Positions 39,696-48,010 of a stretch of DNA of 64,000 nt are shown here, piece by piece. Position 1 is the first letter of the stretch; each line of letters starts with the position of its first letter. The notes under the pieces are model-generated. The model did no database searches. It was not told the origin of the DNA and worked only from the letters and a program-made list of their open reading frames with translations. The DNA comes from Nocardia arthritidis NBRC 100137 (lineage in GTDB: Bacteria > Actinomycetota > Actinomycetes > Mycobacteriales > Mycobacteriaceae). The position numbers and the translations under genes were made by a program. Location of the stretch: assembly GCF_001612765.1 (NCBI RefSeq), contig NZ_BDBB01000017.1, forward strand, positions 124,001 through 188,000. The letters are read 5' to 3'.

Positions 39696-41494
39696 GCGCC
39701 GAGTGCACGATCGTCTTCCCCGGCCAGGGCGCCCAGCGCACGGGGATGGGAGCGGACTTCTGCGCCGAATACCCCGTCGCACGCGACACTTTCGCCGAAG
39801 CGAGCGCCGCGGTGGGCGAGGACCTGCTGCGGATCTGCGCCGAGCGCGATCCGCGATTGCATCGCACGGAGTACACCCAGCCGTGCGTGCTGACCATGGA
39901 GATCGCCGCGTACCGGGTGTTGGTGAGCGAATCCGGTATCCGGCCGGTCGCTTTCGGCGGGCACAGCCTCGGCGAGTATGCCGCGCTCGTCGCGGCGGGC
40001 GTGTTCGAACTCGCCGACGGGGTTCGCCTGGTGCGCGCGCGTGGCGCGCTGATGCAGCGCGCCGCGCCGGAGGGGGCGGGCGCGATGGCCGCGCTGATCC
40101 TGCCGGATATCGCCGGCTCCGGAGTGGCGGAGTTGGTAGCCGAGGCGGGTGCGCAGGTGGCCAACGACAATTCGACCGATCAGCTCGTCATCAGCGGTGC
40201 GCGCGAGGCGGTCGCGGCCGCGCGCGTCGTGCTCGCCGAACGTCATCCGGAGTTGCGGTTCGTCCCGTTGCGGGTGAGCGCGCCGTTCCACTCCCGGTGG
40301 ATGCGCGGCATCGAGGCCGAGTTCGCCGGACATCTCACCGACTGCGCGCCGCGCATACGCACCGAGCGTTCGGTCGCGGTGACCTCGAACTACACCGGGG
40401 AGTTCCACCGGCCCGAAACCCTCGCCGAGCATCTGGTGCGCCAGATCTCCGCTCCGGTCCGCTGGACGGCGAACATGCGCGCGTTGCTGCGCTCGGACAC
40501 CCCCCGATACGAAGTCGGCCCGTCGGCGCCGCTGTCGAAGTTCTTCGCCACGCTGGGTGCGCCGGTGACCCGAATCGCGACGGTGGGCGATCTGCGTGCC
40601 CTCCGCGGCGAAGCGGGATCGAAACATACTGCCGCCGAGCCTGTTGCGGCCACGGTGACAGCGTCGGCCCCATCGGCTGTGGCAGGCGGTGTTCCGGCTT
40701 CGGTAGCGACTTCGGCCACCCACGGATCGGCGCGACCGGACGAGACCGATGGGCTGACCATCCACCGCAAGACAGCGGGTATTCCCAGCCTGCGGTTGTT
40801 CTGCTGGCCGTTCGCCGGCGGAAAAGCCGCCGCATACACGCCGTGGCGGCGCGAGCTGCCCGACTGGGTGCAGCTGTGCGTGGTCGAACTGCCCGCCCGG
40901 CAACGACATCTGGCGCAGACACCCATCCGCCGCTTCAACGACCTCGTCGACGCCGCGTTGGCCCAGGTCCTGCCCCTGACCGATCTCCCGTTCGCCTTCT
41001 TCGGTCACAGCCTCGGCGCGCTGGCCGCCTACGAGGTGGCCCGCCGTTTGCCCGATCCGATCGCGCCGCGAGCGCTGTTCCTCGGTGGCGCGGTGGCCCC
41101 GCACCTGCCCAGGCCGGGCCGCTTGTCGGACCTGCCGGATCACGATTTCGTCGCCGCGGTCGGCCACTACGGCGGAATCCCGCCCGAGGTGCGCGAGACC
41201 CCGGATGTGATGGCGCTGTTCCTGCCCGCCTTACGCAGCGACTTCGAGATCTTCGACGACTACCGGTTCACCCCCGCCGCCGCGCCGTCGTGCCCGGCCC
41301 ACCTGTTCGGCGGCCGGGACGACCGACAGGTGGCGGTCACGCAGTTGGAGGCCTGGCGCGACGTCCTGCCGGGACTGCGCTCCACCGAGCTGCTGCCCGG
41401 CGGTCACTTCTTCCTCGTCGAGCAGCGGGCAGCGCTGCTCGGCTCGCTCGCGGACAAGCTCGCCGCTGTCCACCCCCACGCGGTATCCGCCTGA
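39692..41494 (+). CDS. Trans-acting acyltransferase fused to a type II thioesterase
   Basis: The 600-residue protein has two domains. The N-terminal malonyl-CoA acyltransferase (about 1-290) has VFPGQGAQRTGMG, GHSLGE with Ser92, and SAPFHS. The C-terminal alpha/beta-hydrolase (about 355-595) has GHSLGA with Ser440, a GGRDD aspartate and the PGGHFF histidine, as in editing type II thioesterases. An Ala/Val/Ser-rich linker separates them. Directly coupled (ATGA) to the AT-less synthase gene, it is the obvious candidate for loading malonyl onto the six AT-less modules, with the thioesterase clearing stalled chains. The specificity call for malonyl is inference. Confidence 0.92.
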   Translation: MSAECTIVFPGQGAQRTGMGADFCAEYPVARDTFAEASAAVGEDLLRICAERDPRLHRTEYTQPCVLTMEIAAYRVLVSESGIRPVAFGGHSLGEYAALVAAGVFELADGVRLVRARGALMQRAAPEGAGAMAALILPDIAGSGVAELVAEAGAQVANDNSTDQLVISGAREAVAAARVVLAERHPELRFVPLRVSAPFHSRWMRGIEAEFAGHLTDCAPRIRTERSVAVTSNYTGEFHRPETLAEHLVRQISAPVRWTANMRALLRSDTPRYEVGPSAPLSKFFATLGAPVTRIATVGDLRALRGEAGSKHTAAEPVAATVTASAPSAVAGGVPASVATSATHGSARPDETDGLTIHRKTAGIPSLRLFCWPFAGGKAAAYTPWRRELPDWVQLCVVELPARQRHLAQTPIRRFNDLVDAALAQVLPLTDLPFAFFGHSLGALAAYEVARRLPDPIAPRALFLGGAVAPHLPRPGRLSDLPDHDFVAAVGHYGGIPPEVRETPDVMALFLPALRSDFEIFDDYRFTPAAAPSCPAHLFGGRDDRQVAVTQLEAWRDVLPGLRSTELLPGGHFFLVEQRAALLGSLADKLAAVHPHAVSA

Positions 41495-41509
41495 TGAAGG
41501 GATGCAGTA

Positions 41510-41926
41510 ATGAAGGTCGAAGTCCTCACCCCCTCGTGCAACCTCGACACCGTCCGCGATGGACGCGGCGGCATTTTCACCTGGGTCCCGCCCGAACCCC
41601 TGCTGGAGTTCAACCTGATCTACATGCACCCCGGCAAAGTGCGCGGACTGCACTACCACCCGCATTTCGTCGAGTATCTGCTGTTCGTGGAGGGCAACGG
41701 CGTGCTGGTGACCAAGGACGATCACGAGGATCCGGACTGCCCGGAGGAGTTCATCCATGTGTCCAAGGGCATCTGCACGCGCACGCCGATCGGGGTGATG
41801 CACACCGTGTACTCGATCACTCCGCTGACGTTCATCGCCATGCTGACCAAGCCGTGGGACGAGTGCGATCCGCCGATCGTGCAGGTGGCGCCGCTACCGC
41901 ACACCTTGGAAGGCAACGGCGCGTGA
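41510..41926 (+). CDS. Small cupin protein, sugar-nucleotide epimerase/isomerase candidate
   Basis: The 138-residue single-domain protein has a cupin core with GLHYHPHFVEYLLFVEGNG and a later IGVMHTVYS histidine. The fold and size resemble RmlC-related cupins and sugar 3,4-ketoisomerases of the FdtA/WxcM group. It follows the AT-TE gene by about 15 bp and precedes sugar-modifying SDR genes. A role in epimerising the GDP-linked keto-sugar is therefore likely, though a cyclase or aromatase-type role in folding the polyketide cannot be excluded from sequence. Confidence 0.65.
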   Translation: MKVEVLTPSCNLDTVRDGRGGIFTWVPPEPLLEFNLIYMHPGKVRGLHYHPHFVEYLLFVEGNGVLVTKDDHEDPDCPEEFIHVSKGICTRTPIGVMHTVYSITPLTFIAMLTKPWDECDPPIVQVAPLPHTLEGNGA

Positions 41927-42054
41927 GCGCTGTGACCGCAGGACCGGGATTGCTCCACCGCGGGGGGCCCGAGCGCCGAAGCGGACACGGCGCGGGAGCG
42001 CGGTGGCCGAAGTCCGCGGCGGGCGAGGCGTATGCCGGAAAGGAATGCGTGTGA
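41923..42054 (+). CDS. 43-residue ORF coupled at both ends, possible micro-gene or remnant
   Basis: A GTG at 41923 overlaps the cupin stop (GTGA), and the frame runs to a TGA at 42052-42054 that itself overlaps the next gene's GTG (GTGA). The 43-residue product is Arg/Gly-rich with the ending YAGKECV, and matches nothing I recognise. The double overlap fits the spacing style of this operon, but could be chance or the worn stub of a lost gene. Confidence 0.3.
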   Translation: MSAVTAGPGLLHRGGPERRSGHGAGARWPKSAAGEAYAGKECV

Positions 42055-42776
42055 GCCGATTACGTGTGGCCGTGGTCGGCGCCACCGGATACGTGGGCGC
42101 CGCGCTGGTCGACGCGCTCGCGAGAAGCGGACGGTGGGAGGTGGCGCCGGTGGTACGCGCCGACCATGAACGTCATCGCACGGCCGGGCGCTACGACGTG
42201 CTGATCAATGCCGCCTGCCCGTCGAAAAGGTTCTGGGCCGAGCATCATCCGGACGCCGATCGCCAGGAGACGGTGGACAAGACGCGGCTGCTGCGCGAGC
42301 GGTGGGACTGGGACCGGTTCGTGCAGATCAGCAGTATCTCCGCGCGCACCCAGCTGGACACGGCTTACGGCCGCCATCGCGCGGAAGCCGAGCAGATGTG
42401 TTGCACGCCGGACAGTCTCGTCGTGCGGCTCGGTCCGATGTACGGCGGGGACTACCGCAAGGGCGTGCTGGCGGACATGGCCGCCGACCGTCCGGTGTTC
42501 GCCAGCGGCCGCTCGCGGCAGAGCTTCGCCCCGGTGCAGTGGTGCGCCGACTGGATCGCCGCCCACCTCGAGGACACCGGCCTGCGTGAGGTCGGCGCAC
42601 GCACCACCGTCACGCTGGCCGAGGTTCGCGACGCGGTGGGCTCACGCTCGCAGTTCGCCAAAGATCATGTCGACGACCAGTTCCCGATCACCGCCACCGG
42701 CCCGGACTGGCCGGAGGCGGCGGCGGTGATCGGCTGGCTGGCCGGGCGGAGGGTCAGCGGTGCGCGGGCGAACTGA
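42051..42776 (+). CDS. Short NAD(P)-dependent sugar epimerase/reductase (extended SDR family)
   Basis: The 241-residue protein starts VSRLRVAVVGATGYVG, a Rossmann GxxGxxG. It has the serine strand QISSISAR and a YxxxR (AYGRHR) in place of the usual YxxxK catalytic pair. The GTG at 42051 is chosen because AAGGA lies 5-7 bp upstream; ATG at 42045 is in frame but too close to it. Placement among sugar genes suggests an NDP-keto-sugar reductase or epimerase. The Tyr-Arg substitution makes activity uncertain. The 3' end overlaps by 23 bp the convergent Dpm1-like gene. Confidence 0.7.
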   Translation: MSRLRVAVVGATGYVGAALVDALARSGRWEVAPVVRADHERHRTAGRYDVLINAACPSKRFWAEHHPDADRQETVDKTRLLRERWDWDRFVQISSISARTQLDTAYGRHRAEAEQMCCTPDSLVVRLGPMYGGDYRKGVLADMAADRPVFASGRSRQSFAPVQWCADWIAAHLEDTGLREVGARTTVTLAEVRDAVGSRSQFAKDHVDDQFPITATGPDWPEAAAVIGWLAGRRVSGARAN

Positions 42777-43512
42777 GGCGATGCCTGCTGGGGCGCAGAT
42801 ACTTCTCCGCGCACAGCACCAGCAGGAAACGCACGCTGGTCGCGACGTCGCGGGTGCGCATCTTGGACGCGCCCGCGGTGCGGTTGAGGACGTGGATCGG
42901 CACCTGCTCGATCCGGAACCCATTGGCGGCGAGAATGTAGAGACTTTCGAAGAAGAAGGAGTATCCGGTCGAACGGACACGATCGAAAGCGGCCACCGGA
43001 ACGGAGTCCAACCGGTAGTATCGGAACGCGCCGGTGGCATCGTAGGGCATCCGCAGCAGTGTCACGGTGAGAAAATGCCCGACCCGGGTGAGGACCTTGC
43101 GGAAGGGAGTCCAGTCGGCGAGGCTGTCCTCTTTCAGATACCGCGATCCGACCACGACATCGAAGCCGGCCGCAGCGGCGCGCAGTGCCGGAAGATACGA
43201 CGGCGGATGCGCGAAATCGGAATCCATCGTGATGATGTGCCGATATTCATGCGCGTAGGCCCAGCGAATTCCGGCCTGGTGTGCGGAGCCGACGCCTTGG
43301 CGCCCGGCCCTGTGCAGCACGTGGATGCGGGGCGCGTGCTGTCGGGCCAGCTCATCGAGCAGATCCCCGGTTCCGTCCGGAGAGTTGTCGTCGACGAACA
43401 GGACATCGAAATCGGTGCCTTGTTCCAGGATCTGAGCGAGCAACGGGCCTACGTTGCGACGCTCGTTGTACGTCGGAATCATTACCAGAGTTTTTTCGGA
43501 GGCCGCGCTCAT
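42754..43512 (-). CDS. Polyprenyl-phosphate mannosyltransferase-like GT2 (Dpm1 family)
   Basis: The 252-residue GT2 protein opens TLVMIPTYNERRNVGPLL, has VDDNSPDGTGDLLDEL (donor and metal site), MDSDFAHPP (DxD-like) and VGSRYLKED. These are the Dpm1/Ppm1 features of enzymes moving mannose from GDP-mannose to a polyprenyl phosphate at the membrane. It has no C-terminal membrane segments, like the soluble Dpm1 form. It is the only minus-strand gene of the core, convergent with the short SDR and divergent from gmd. A GT87-like gene downstream could use its lipid-linked sugar. Confidence 0.85.
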   Translation of the reverse strand: MSAASEKTLVMIPTYNERRNVGPLLAQILEQGTDFDVLFVDDNSPDGTGDLLDELARQHAPRIHVLHRAGRQGVGSAHQAGIRWAYAHEYRHIITMDSDFAHPPSYLPALRAAAAGFDVVVGSRYLKEDSLADWTPFRKVLTRVGHFLTVTLLRMPYDATGAFRYYRLDSVPVAAFDRVRSTGYSFFFESLYILAANGFRIEQVPIHVLNRTAGASKMRTRDVATSVRFLLVLCAEKYLRPSRHRLSSPAHR

Positions 43513-43598
43513 GCAATCGAATTCTAATACCGGCCGCGGCCGAAAGATAGGTATTGCCCGCTTTTCGGCTACCCGTTAGTCTCGGGGTTGGAGGTTTG

Positions 43599-44621
43599 AT
43601 GAGAAAGGCGCTGATAACCGGCATCACCGGCCAGGACGGGTCTTATCTGACGGAATTCCTGTTGCAGCAAGGATATGAGGTGCACGGGATTATCCGGCGT
43701 GCGTCGAATTTCAATACCGACCGTATAGATCACCTGTATTCCGATACGCATTCCCAACGCCGGCTGTTCCTGCACTACGGGGATCTGATGGATTCCAGCA
43801 GCCTCAACCGGATCCTGGAGGACGTACGCCCGGCGGAGATCTACAACCTGGGCGCGCAGTCGCACGTGCACATCTCGTTCCAGATCCCGGAGTTCACCGC
43901 CGAGACCAACGCGATCGGCACGCTGCGCATCCTGGACGCCATCCGCAAGACCGGCATCGCCACCCGGTTCTACCAGGCTTCGTCCTCGGAGCTGTACGGC
44001 GGACTGCACGATGTGGCACTCAGCGAGGACACGCCGTTCCATCCGCGTTCGCCGTATGCCGTGGCGAAGCTGTACGCGTACTGGATCACGGTGAACCACC
44101 GCGAGGCCTACGGGATGTACACGGTCAACGGCACCCTGTTCAATCACGAATCACCCCGGCGCGGCGAGGTTTTCGTCACCCGCAAGGTGACCCGCGGAGC
44201 GGTGCGCATCGCGCAGGGCAAACAGGACAAGCTGTTCATCGGCAATCTGGACGCCCGTCGGGACTGGGGATACGCCAAGGAGTACGTCGAGGCGATGTGG
44301 CTGATGCTGCAACAGCCCGAACCCGACGACTACGTGATCGCCACGGGAGAGACGCACAGCGTGCGCGAGTTGTGCGAGACCGCCTTCTCCGCCACGGGAG
44401 TCGAATTGATTTGGGAAGGAACAGGTTTGGCGGAGAAGGGAATCGACCGGCGTACCTCGCGGGTGCTGGTCGAGGTGGATCCGACCTATTTCCGGCCCGC
44501 CGAGGTGCATCATCTCACCGGAGATCCGAGCAAGGCGCGCGAGAAGCTCGGGTGGGCGCCCCGCACGAGTTTCACCGAACTGGTCCAGTTGATGGTCGCC
44601 CACGATATGGAGAACGTGTGA
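43599..44621 (+). CDS. gmd: GDP-mannose 4,6-dehydratase
   Basis: The 340-residue protein begins [19 protein letters not shown], with the Gmd-type GxxGQDG motif at residues 8-14. It continues with GDLMDSSSL, the catalytic [17 protein letters not shown] (YxxxK) and the family's [16 protein letters not shown] and [12 protein letters not shown]. It converts GDP-D-mannose to GDP-4-keto-6-deoxy-D-mannose. The start is supported by GGAGGT 5 bp upstream of ATG 43599, and the frame is open to 43554. It begins the second transcription unit of the cluster, divergent from the Dpm1-like gene. Its stop overlaps the next start. Confidence 0.95.
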   Translation: MRKALITGITGQDGSYLTEFLLQQGYEVHGIIRRASNFNTDRIDHLYSDTHSQRRLFLHYGDLMDSSSLNRILEDVRPAEIYNLGAQSHVHISFQIPEFTAETNAIGTLRILDAIRKTGIATRFYQASSSELYGGLHDVALSEDTPFHPRSPYAVAKLYAYWITVNHREAYGMYTVNGTLFNHESPRRGEVFVTRKVTRGAVRIAQGKQDKLFIGNLDARRDWGYAKEYVEAMWLMLQQPEPDDYVIATGETHSVRELCETAFSATGVELIWEGTGLAEKGIDRRTSRVLVEVDPTYFRPAEVHHLTGDPSKAREKLGWAPRTSFTELVQLMVAHDMENV

Positions 44622-45871
44622 GGCAAGCAGTGGCGGTGCAGGGTTGCCGGGTGTGCGGGAACACCCGGCTCGAGACGGTGGTCGACCTCGGCACGATGGC
44701 GCTGACCGGGGTGTTCCCGGCCACCGACCCGACCGAGGTGCCCCGCTACCCCTTGGAGTTGGTGCGCTGCGTACCCACCGGCAGCGAGCAATGCGGGCTG
44801 GTGCAGTTGCGCCACACCGCCGACTTCGACGAAATGTATTCCCCCGGCTATGGATACCGCTCCGGACTGAACAAATCGATGATCGACCACCTCGCCCACC
44901 GGGTGGCGCGGATCCGGCAGCGGATGCCGCTGTCGCCGGAGGATGTGGTGATCGACATCGGCAGCAACGACGCGACGCTGCTGCGCGCCTACCCCGAAGG
45001 GTCGGCGACGATCGTGGGCATCGACCCGCTGGGGGAGAAGTTCCGCCGGTTCTATCCGCCGCACGCGCGGCTGGTGACCGGGTACTTCACCCGCGAACTG
45101 GTCGAATCGGCGTTGGCGGGGCGCCGGGCCAAGGTGATCACCTCGATCGCCATGTTCTACGACGTCCCCGCGCCGCTGGAGTTCATGCGCGCGGTGTACG
45201 ACAGCCTCACCGACGACGGCATCTGGGTGCTGGAGCAGAGTTATCTGCCCGCGATGCTGGCCACCACCTCCTACGACACGATCTGTCACGAGCACCTGGA
45301 GTACTACACCCTCGACCAGATCGAATGGATGGCGCGGCGCTGCGGCTTCGTGGTGCTCGAGGTGGAACGCAATGCCGTCAACGGCGGCAGCTTCGCGCTC
45401 ACCTTGGGCAAGCGGGGCGAGCCCTCGCCTGCCGATGCCGCCGCGCTGGATCGCATGCGCCAAGAGGAGTCCACGCTGGGGCTGCACACCGCGCGGCCGT
45501 ACGCGGACTTCGCCGAACGAGTCGAGCAGCATCGCGAACGGGTCCGCGACTTCTTCGACCGCTCCCGCGAGGCGGGCCTGCGCACACTCGGTTACGGAGC
45601 CTCCACCAAAGGCAACGTGGTGCTACAGCACTGCGGGATCGGCCCGGAGGATCTGACGTGCATCGCGGAGGTCAACGACGACAAATTCGGCAAGTTCACC
45701 CCGGGCAGCGCGATCCCGATCGTGTCGGAGGCACGAGCCCGCGAGCTGGCCCCCGACCAGTTCTTCGTCCTGCCCTGGCATTTCCGCGCGATGATGCTGG
45801 AGCGCGAAAGCGCCTTCCGCGCGGCGGGCGGGCGGCTGGTGTTCCCGCTGCCGGAGCTGGACGTGGTGTGA
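44618..45871 (+). CDS. NDP-sugar C-methyltransferase (TylC3/EvaC type)
   Basis: The 417-residue protein has an N-terminal zinc-binding segment starting [16 protein letters not shown], a SAM site [17 protein letters not shown], the family's [17 protein letters not shown] with candidate catalytic residues, and the C-terminal [16 protein letters not shown] fold. These enzymes methylate C3 of NDP-4-keto-sugars to make branched sugars such as mycarose. The GTG at 44618 overlaps the gmd stop (GTGA), so it probably acts on the Gmd product or a derivative. The exact methylated carbon is inferred. Confidence 0.9.
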   Translation: MRQAVAVQGCRVCGNTRLETVVDLGTMALTGVFPATDPTEVPRYPLELVRCVPTGSEQCGLVQLRHTADFDEMYSPGYGYRSGLNKSMIDHLAHRVARIRQRMPLSPEDVVIDIGSNDATLLRAYPEGSATIVGIDPLGEKFRRFYPPHARLVTGYFTRELVESALAGRRAKVITSIAMFYDVPAPLEFMRAVYDSLTDDGIWVLEQSYLPAMLATTSYDTICHEHLEYYTLDQIEWMARRCGFVVLEVERNAVNGGSFALTLGKRGEPSPADAAALDRMRQEESTLGLHTARPYADFAERVEQHRERVRDFFDRSREAGLRTLGYGASTKGNVVLQHCGIGPEDLTCIAEVNDDKFGKFTPGSAIPIVSEARARELAPDQFFVLPWHFRAMMLERESAFRAAGGRLVFPLPELDVV

Positions 45872-45872
45872 G

Positions 45873-46820
45873 ATGACCATCGTCGTCACGGGCGCGGCCG
45901 GGCAGGACGGCACCCTGCTGTCGGACCTGCTCACCGCGCGCGGTGAGCGCGTGCTGCGGATCGGCCGCGACGGCCCGGTCGACATCACCGACGCGGCCGC
46001 GGTCGAGGAGCTTATCGCCGCCGAGCGCCCCGCGCAGGTGTATCTGCTCTCAGCGGTGCAGCACTCCTCGCAGGACGACCACGGCGACCCGCGCGAACTG
46101 GCCCGCGCCTCGCACCGGGTGAACACGCTGCCGGTGCAGCATTTCGCCGAGGCGATCGATCGCCACCGGACGGGCACGCGGCTGTTCTACGCGGCCTCCT
46201 CGCATGTCTTCGGCTCCGACCGCGCCGCGGTGTGCGACGAGAACAGCGGGCTGCGACCGGACTCGATCTACGGGGTGACCAAAGCGGCGGGCCTGCTGGC
46301 CTGCCGCGCCTACCGCGCCCGCGGCGTCTTCGCGGCCGCGGGAATCATGTTCAACCACGAATCACCGTTGCGGGCCGAGAAGTTCGTCACCCGCAAGATC
46401 GTGCGCGCCGTCGCCCGGATCCAGCGCGGTGAGACCACCACGGTGGAGGTGGGCAGGTTGGACGCCGGCGCCGACTGGGGGTACGCGCCGGACTACGTCG
46501 AGGCGATGACGCGCATCCTGGCCCTCGATGAGCCGGACGAGTTCGTCGTCGCCACCGGCGAACACCACACGGTCGCGCAGTTCTGCGCGGCGGCGTTCGG
46601 CATGGCCGGACTGGACTGGAACGACCATGTCCGCGAACGTTCCTCGGTGCTCACCCGCAGCAGGCGACCGCTGGTGGGTGACGCGACGAGGCTGCGCGAG
46701 CGGACCGGGTGGCGCCCTTCGGTGGACTTCCACGGCATGGTGCGCGCCATGCTCGTCGCCGAGGGCGTGCGCCCGGCGGAGCAATCGAGGCCGGTACGCA
46801 CCGGCGGAACGGATGGATGA
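45873..46820 (+). CDS. GDP-sugar SDR, Gmd/Rmd-like dehydratase or 4-reductase
   Basis: The 315-residue protein is a paralogue of the Gmd two genes upstream. It shares TGAAGQDGTLL, YAASSHVFG, IYGVTKAAG (YxxxK), FNHESPLRAEKFVTRKI and WGYAPDYVEAM. It is shorter than Gmd, and the Gmd SSSE glutamate position reads SSHV. Loss of that residue argues against a 4,6-dehydratase and for a reductase or epimerase acting on the 4-keto-6-deoxy sugar. ATG 45873 lies 1 bp after the upstream stop. Which reaction it does is open. Confidence 0.8.
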   Translation: MTIVVTGAAGQDGTLLSDLLTARGERVLRIGRDGPVDITDAAAVEELIAAERPAQVYLLSAVQHSSQDDHGDPRELARASHRVNTLPVQHFAEAIDRHRTGTRLFYAASSHVFGSDRAAVCDENSGLRPDSIYGVTKAAGLLACRAYRARGVFAAAGIMFNHESPLRAEKFVTRKIVRAVARIQRGETTTVEVGRLDAGADWGYAPDYVEAMTRILALDEPDEFVVATGEHHTVAQFCAAAFGMAGLDWNDHVRERSSVLTRSRRPLVGDATRLRERTGWRPSVDFHGMVRAMLVAEGVRPAEQSRPVRTGGTDG

Positions 46821-48006
46821 CGTGCCCCTGAACGACGAGAATGTCCTCGCCGCCCACTTGATCTCCGTCGCCGACGGCGTCTACGAGGAGACCGCCGCGC
46901 GGATCGGCGAGATCGGCACCGAGACGGTCGCCGACGCGGTGCTGAAGGAGATCGCCTGGCGCGCGAACTACGGCTCCCGGCCGGGGCAGCCGGTCACGGC
47001 GGTGTTCGAGCTGACCCACGAGGGCAAACAGCTCGACTATCTGCTCACCTTGGGCGCCGAGGAGCCCGCGGTAGCTCCCGGCACCCTGGAGGATCCGTGG
47101 CTGGTGGTGCGGCAAGATCTGGTGGAGCTGCTGCGCGCGGTCTACGGCCCACCCGACGCGACGCTCGGCACGCGCGCCATCGCCATCAAGGACGAGCCGG
47201 GACCGGGCAGTTTCGCACCGGACGACCCGTGGCGGCTGGCCCGGGACGCTGCCGCGGTCGCCGCCGACCGGATCGTCACCGCCTGCCGCCCACAGCACTA
47301 CGACCTCAACGCCCTGTCGCTGCACTTCGGTTCGGACAAGTGGGGCGGGCACTGGTACACCCAGCACTACGAGCGGCATTTCGCGCCGCTGCGCGACAGC
47401 CGCGTGCGCATCCTGGAACTGGGCATCGGCGGCTATACCGCGCCCGATGTCGGCGGCGCGTCGCTGCGGATGTGGAAGCAGTACTTCCGCCGAGGGCTGG
47501 TGTTCGGGCTGGACTACTTCGACAAGTCCGGCATCACCGAGCCGCGCCTGCAACCGCTGCGCGGCGATCAAGGCGACGCGGCGTTCCTCGACGAACTCGG
47601 CAGCTCACTGGGCCCGTTCGACATCATCATCGACGACGGCAGCCACATCAGCGGTGACGTGATCGCCTCGTTCCGGGCGCTGTTCGCGCACCTGCGGCCC
47701 GGCGGGCTGTACGTGGTGGAGGACACCCAGACCTCCTACTGGTCGGGCTGGGGCGGCAGCAGCACCGCCACCGACGATCCGACCACCAGCATCGGTTACC
47801 TGAAAACCCTGGTGGACGCCTTGCACCACCAGGAATTCGAGAAGGAATCCGGCCGCGCGACCGGCGCTTTCGACGACTGGATCGGGGCGCTGCACTTCTA
47901 CCACAACATCGTGGTCGTCGAAAAACGCCGCAACGCCGAGCAATCGGCTCCATCATGGGTGCCTCGGCACACCAATCCGATGGAGTGGATGAAGCCGAAG
48001 GAGTGA
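46813..48006 (+). CDS. Sugar O-methyltransferase of the MycE/TylE/ElmMI family
   Basis: The 397-residue protein has an N-terminal auxiliary domain (about 1-155) and a SAM methyltransferase domain opening SLHFGSDKWGGHWYTQHYERH, then ILELGIGGY, DIIIDDGSH and VVEDTQTSYW. The Asp and Glu-Asp residues match the metal ligands of MycE. Length agrees with MycE (about 400). Known members methylate sugar hydroxyls on finished glycosides, often the 2-OH (MycE on 6-deoxyallose, ElmMI on rhamnose). The start overlaps the preceding gene by 8 bp, and GTG 46822 is an alternative. Confidence 0.88.
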   Translation: MDDVPLNDENVLAAHLISVADGVYEETAARIGEIGTETVADAVLKEIAWRANYGSRPGQPVTAVFELTHEGKQLDYLLTLGAEEPAVAPGTLEDPWLVVRQDLVELLRAVYGPPDATLGTRAIAIKDEPGPGSFAPDDPWRLARDAAAVAADRIVTACRPQHYDLNALSLHFGSDKWGGHWYTQHYERHFAPLRDSRVRILELGIGGYTAPDVGGASLRMWKQYFRRGLVFGLDYFDKSGITEPRLQPLRGDQGDAAFLDELGSSLGPFDIIIDDGSHISGDVIASFRALFAHLRPGGLYVVEDTQTSYWSGWGGSSTATDDPTTSIGYLKTLVDALHHQEFEKESGRATGAFDDWIGALHFYHNIVVVEKRRNAEQSAPSWVPRHTNPMEWMKPKE

Positions 48007-48010
48007 TCGG

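Noticed and set aside
39361..42054. 897-codon plus-strand frame overlapping synthase 2, AT-TE and cupin genes
   Set aside because: It overlaps genes with strong motifs in other frames. Only its last 43 codons (41923-42054) lie in otherwise unassigned DNA, and they are reported separately.
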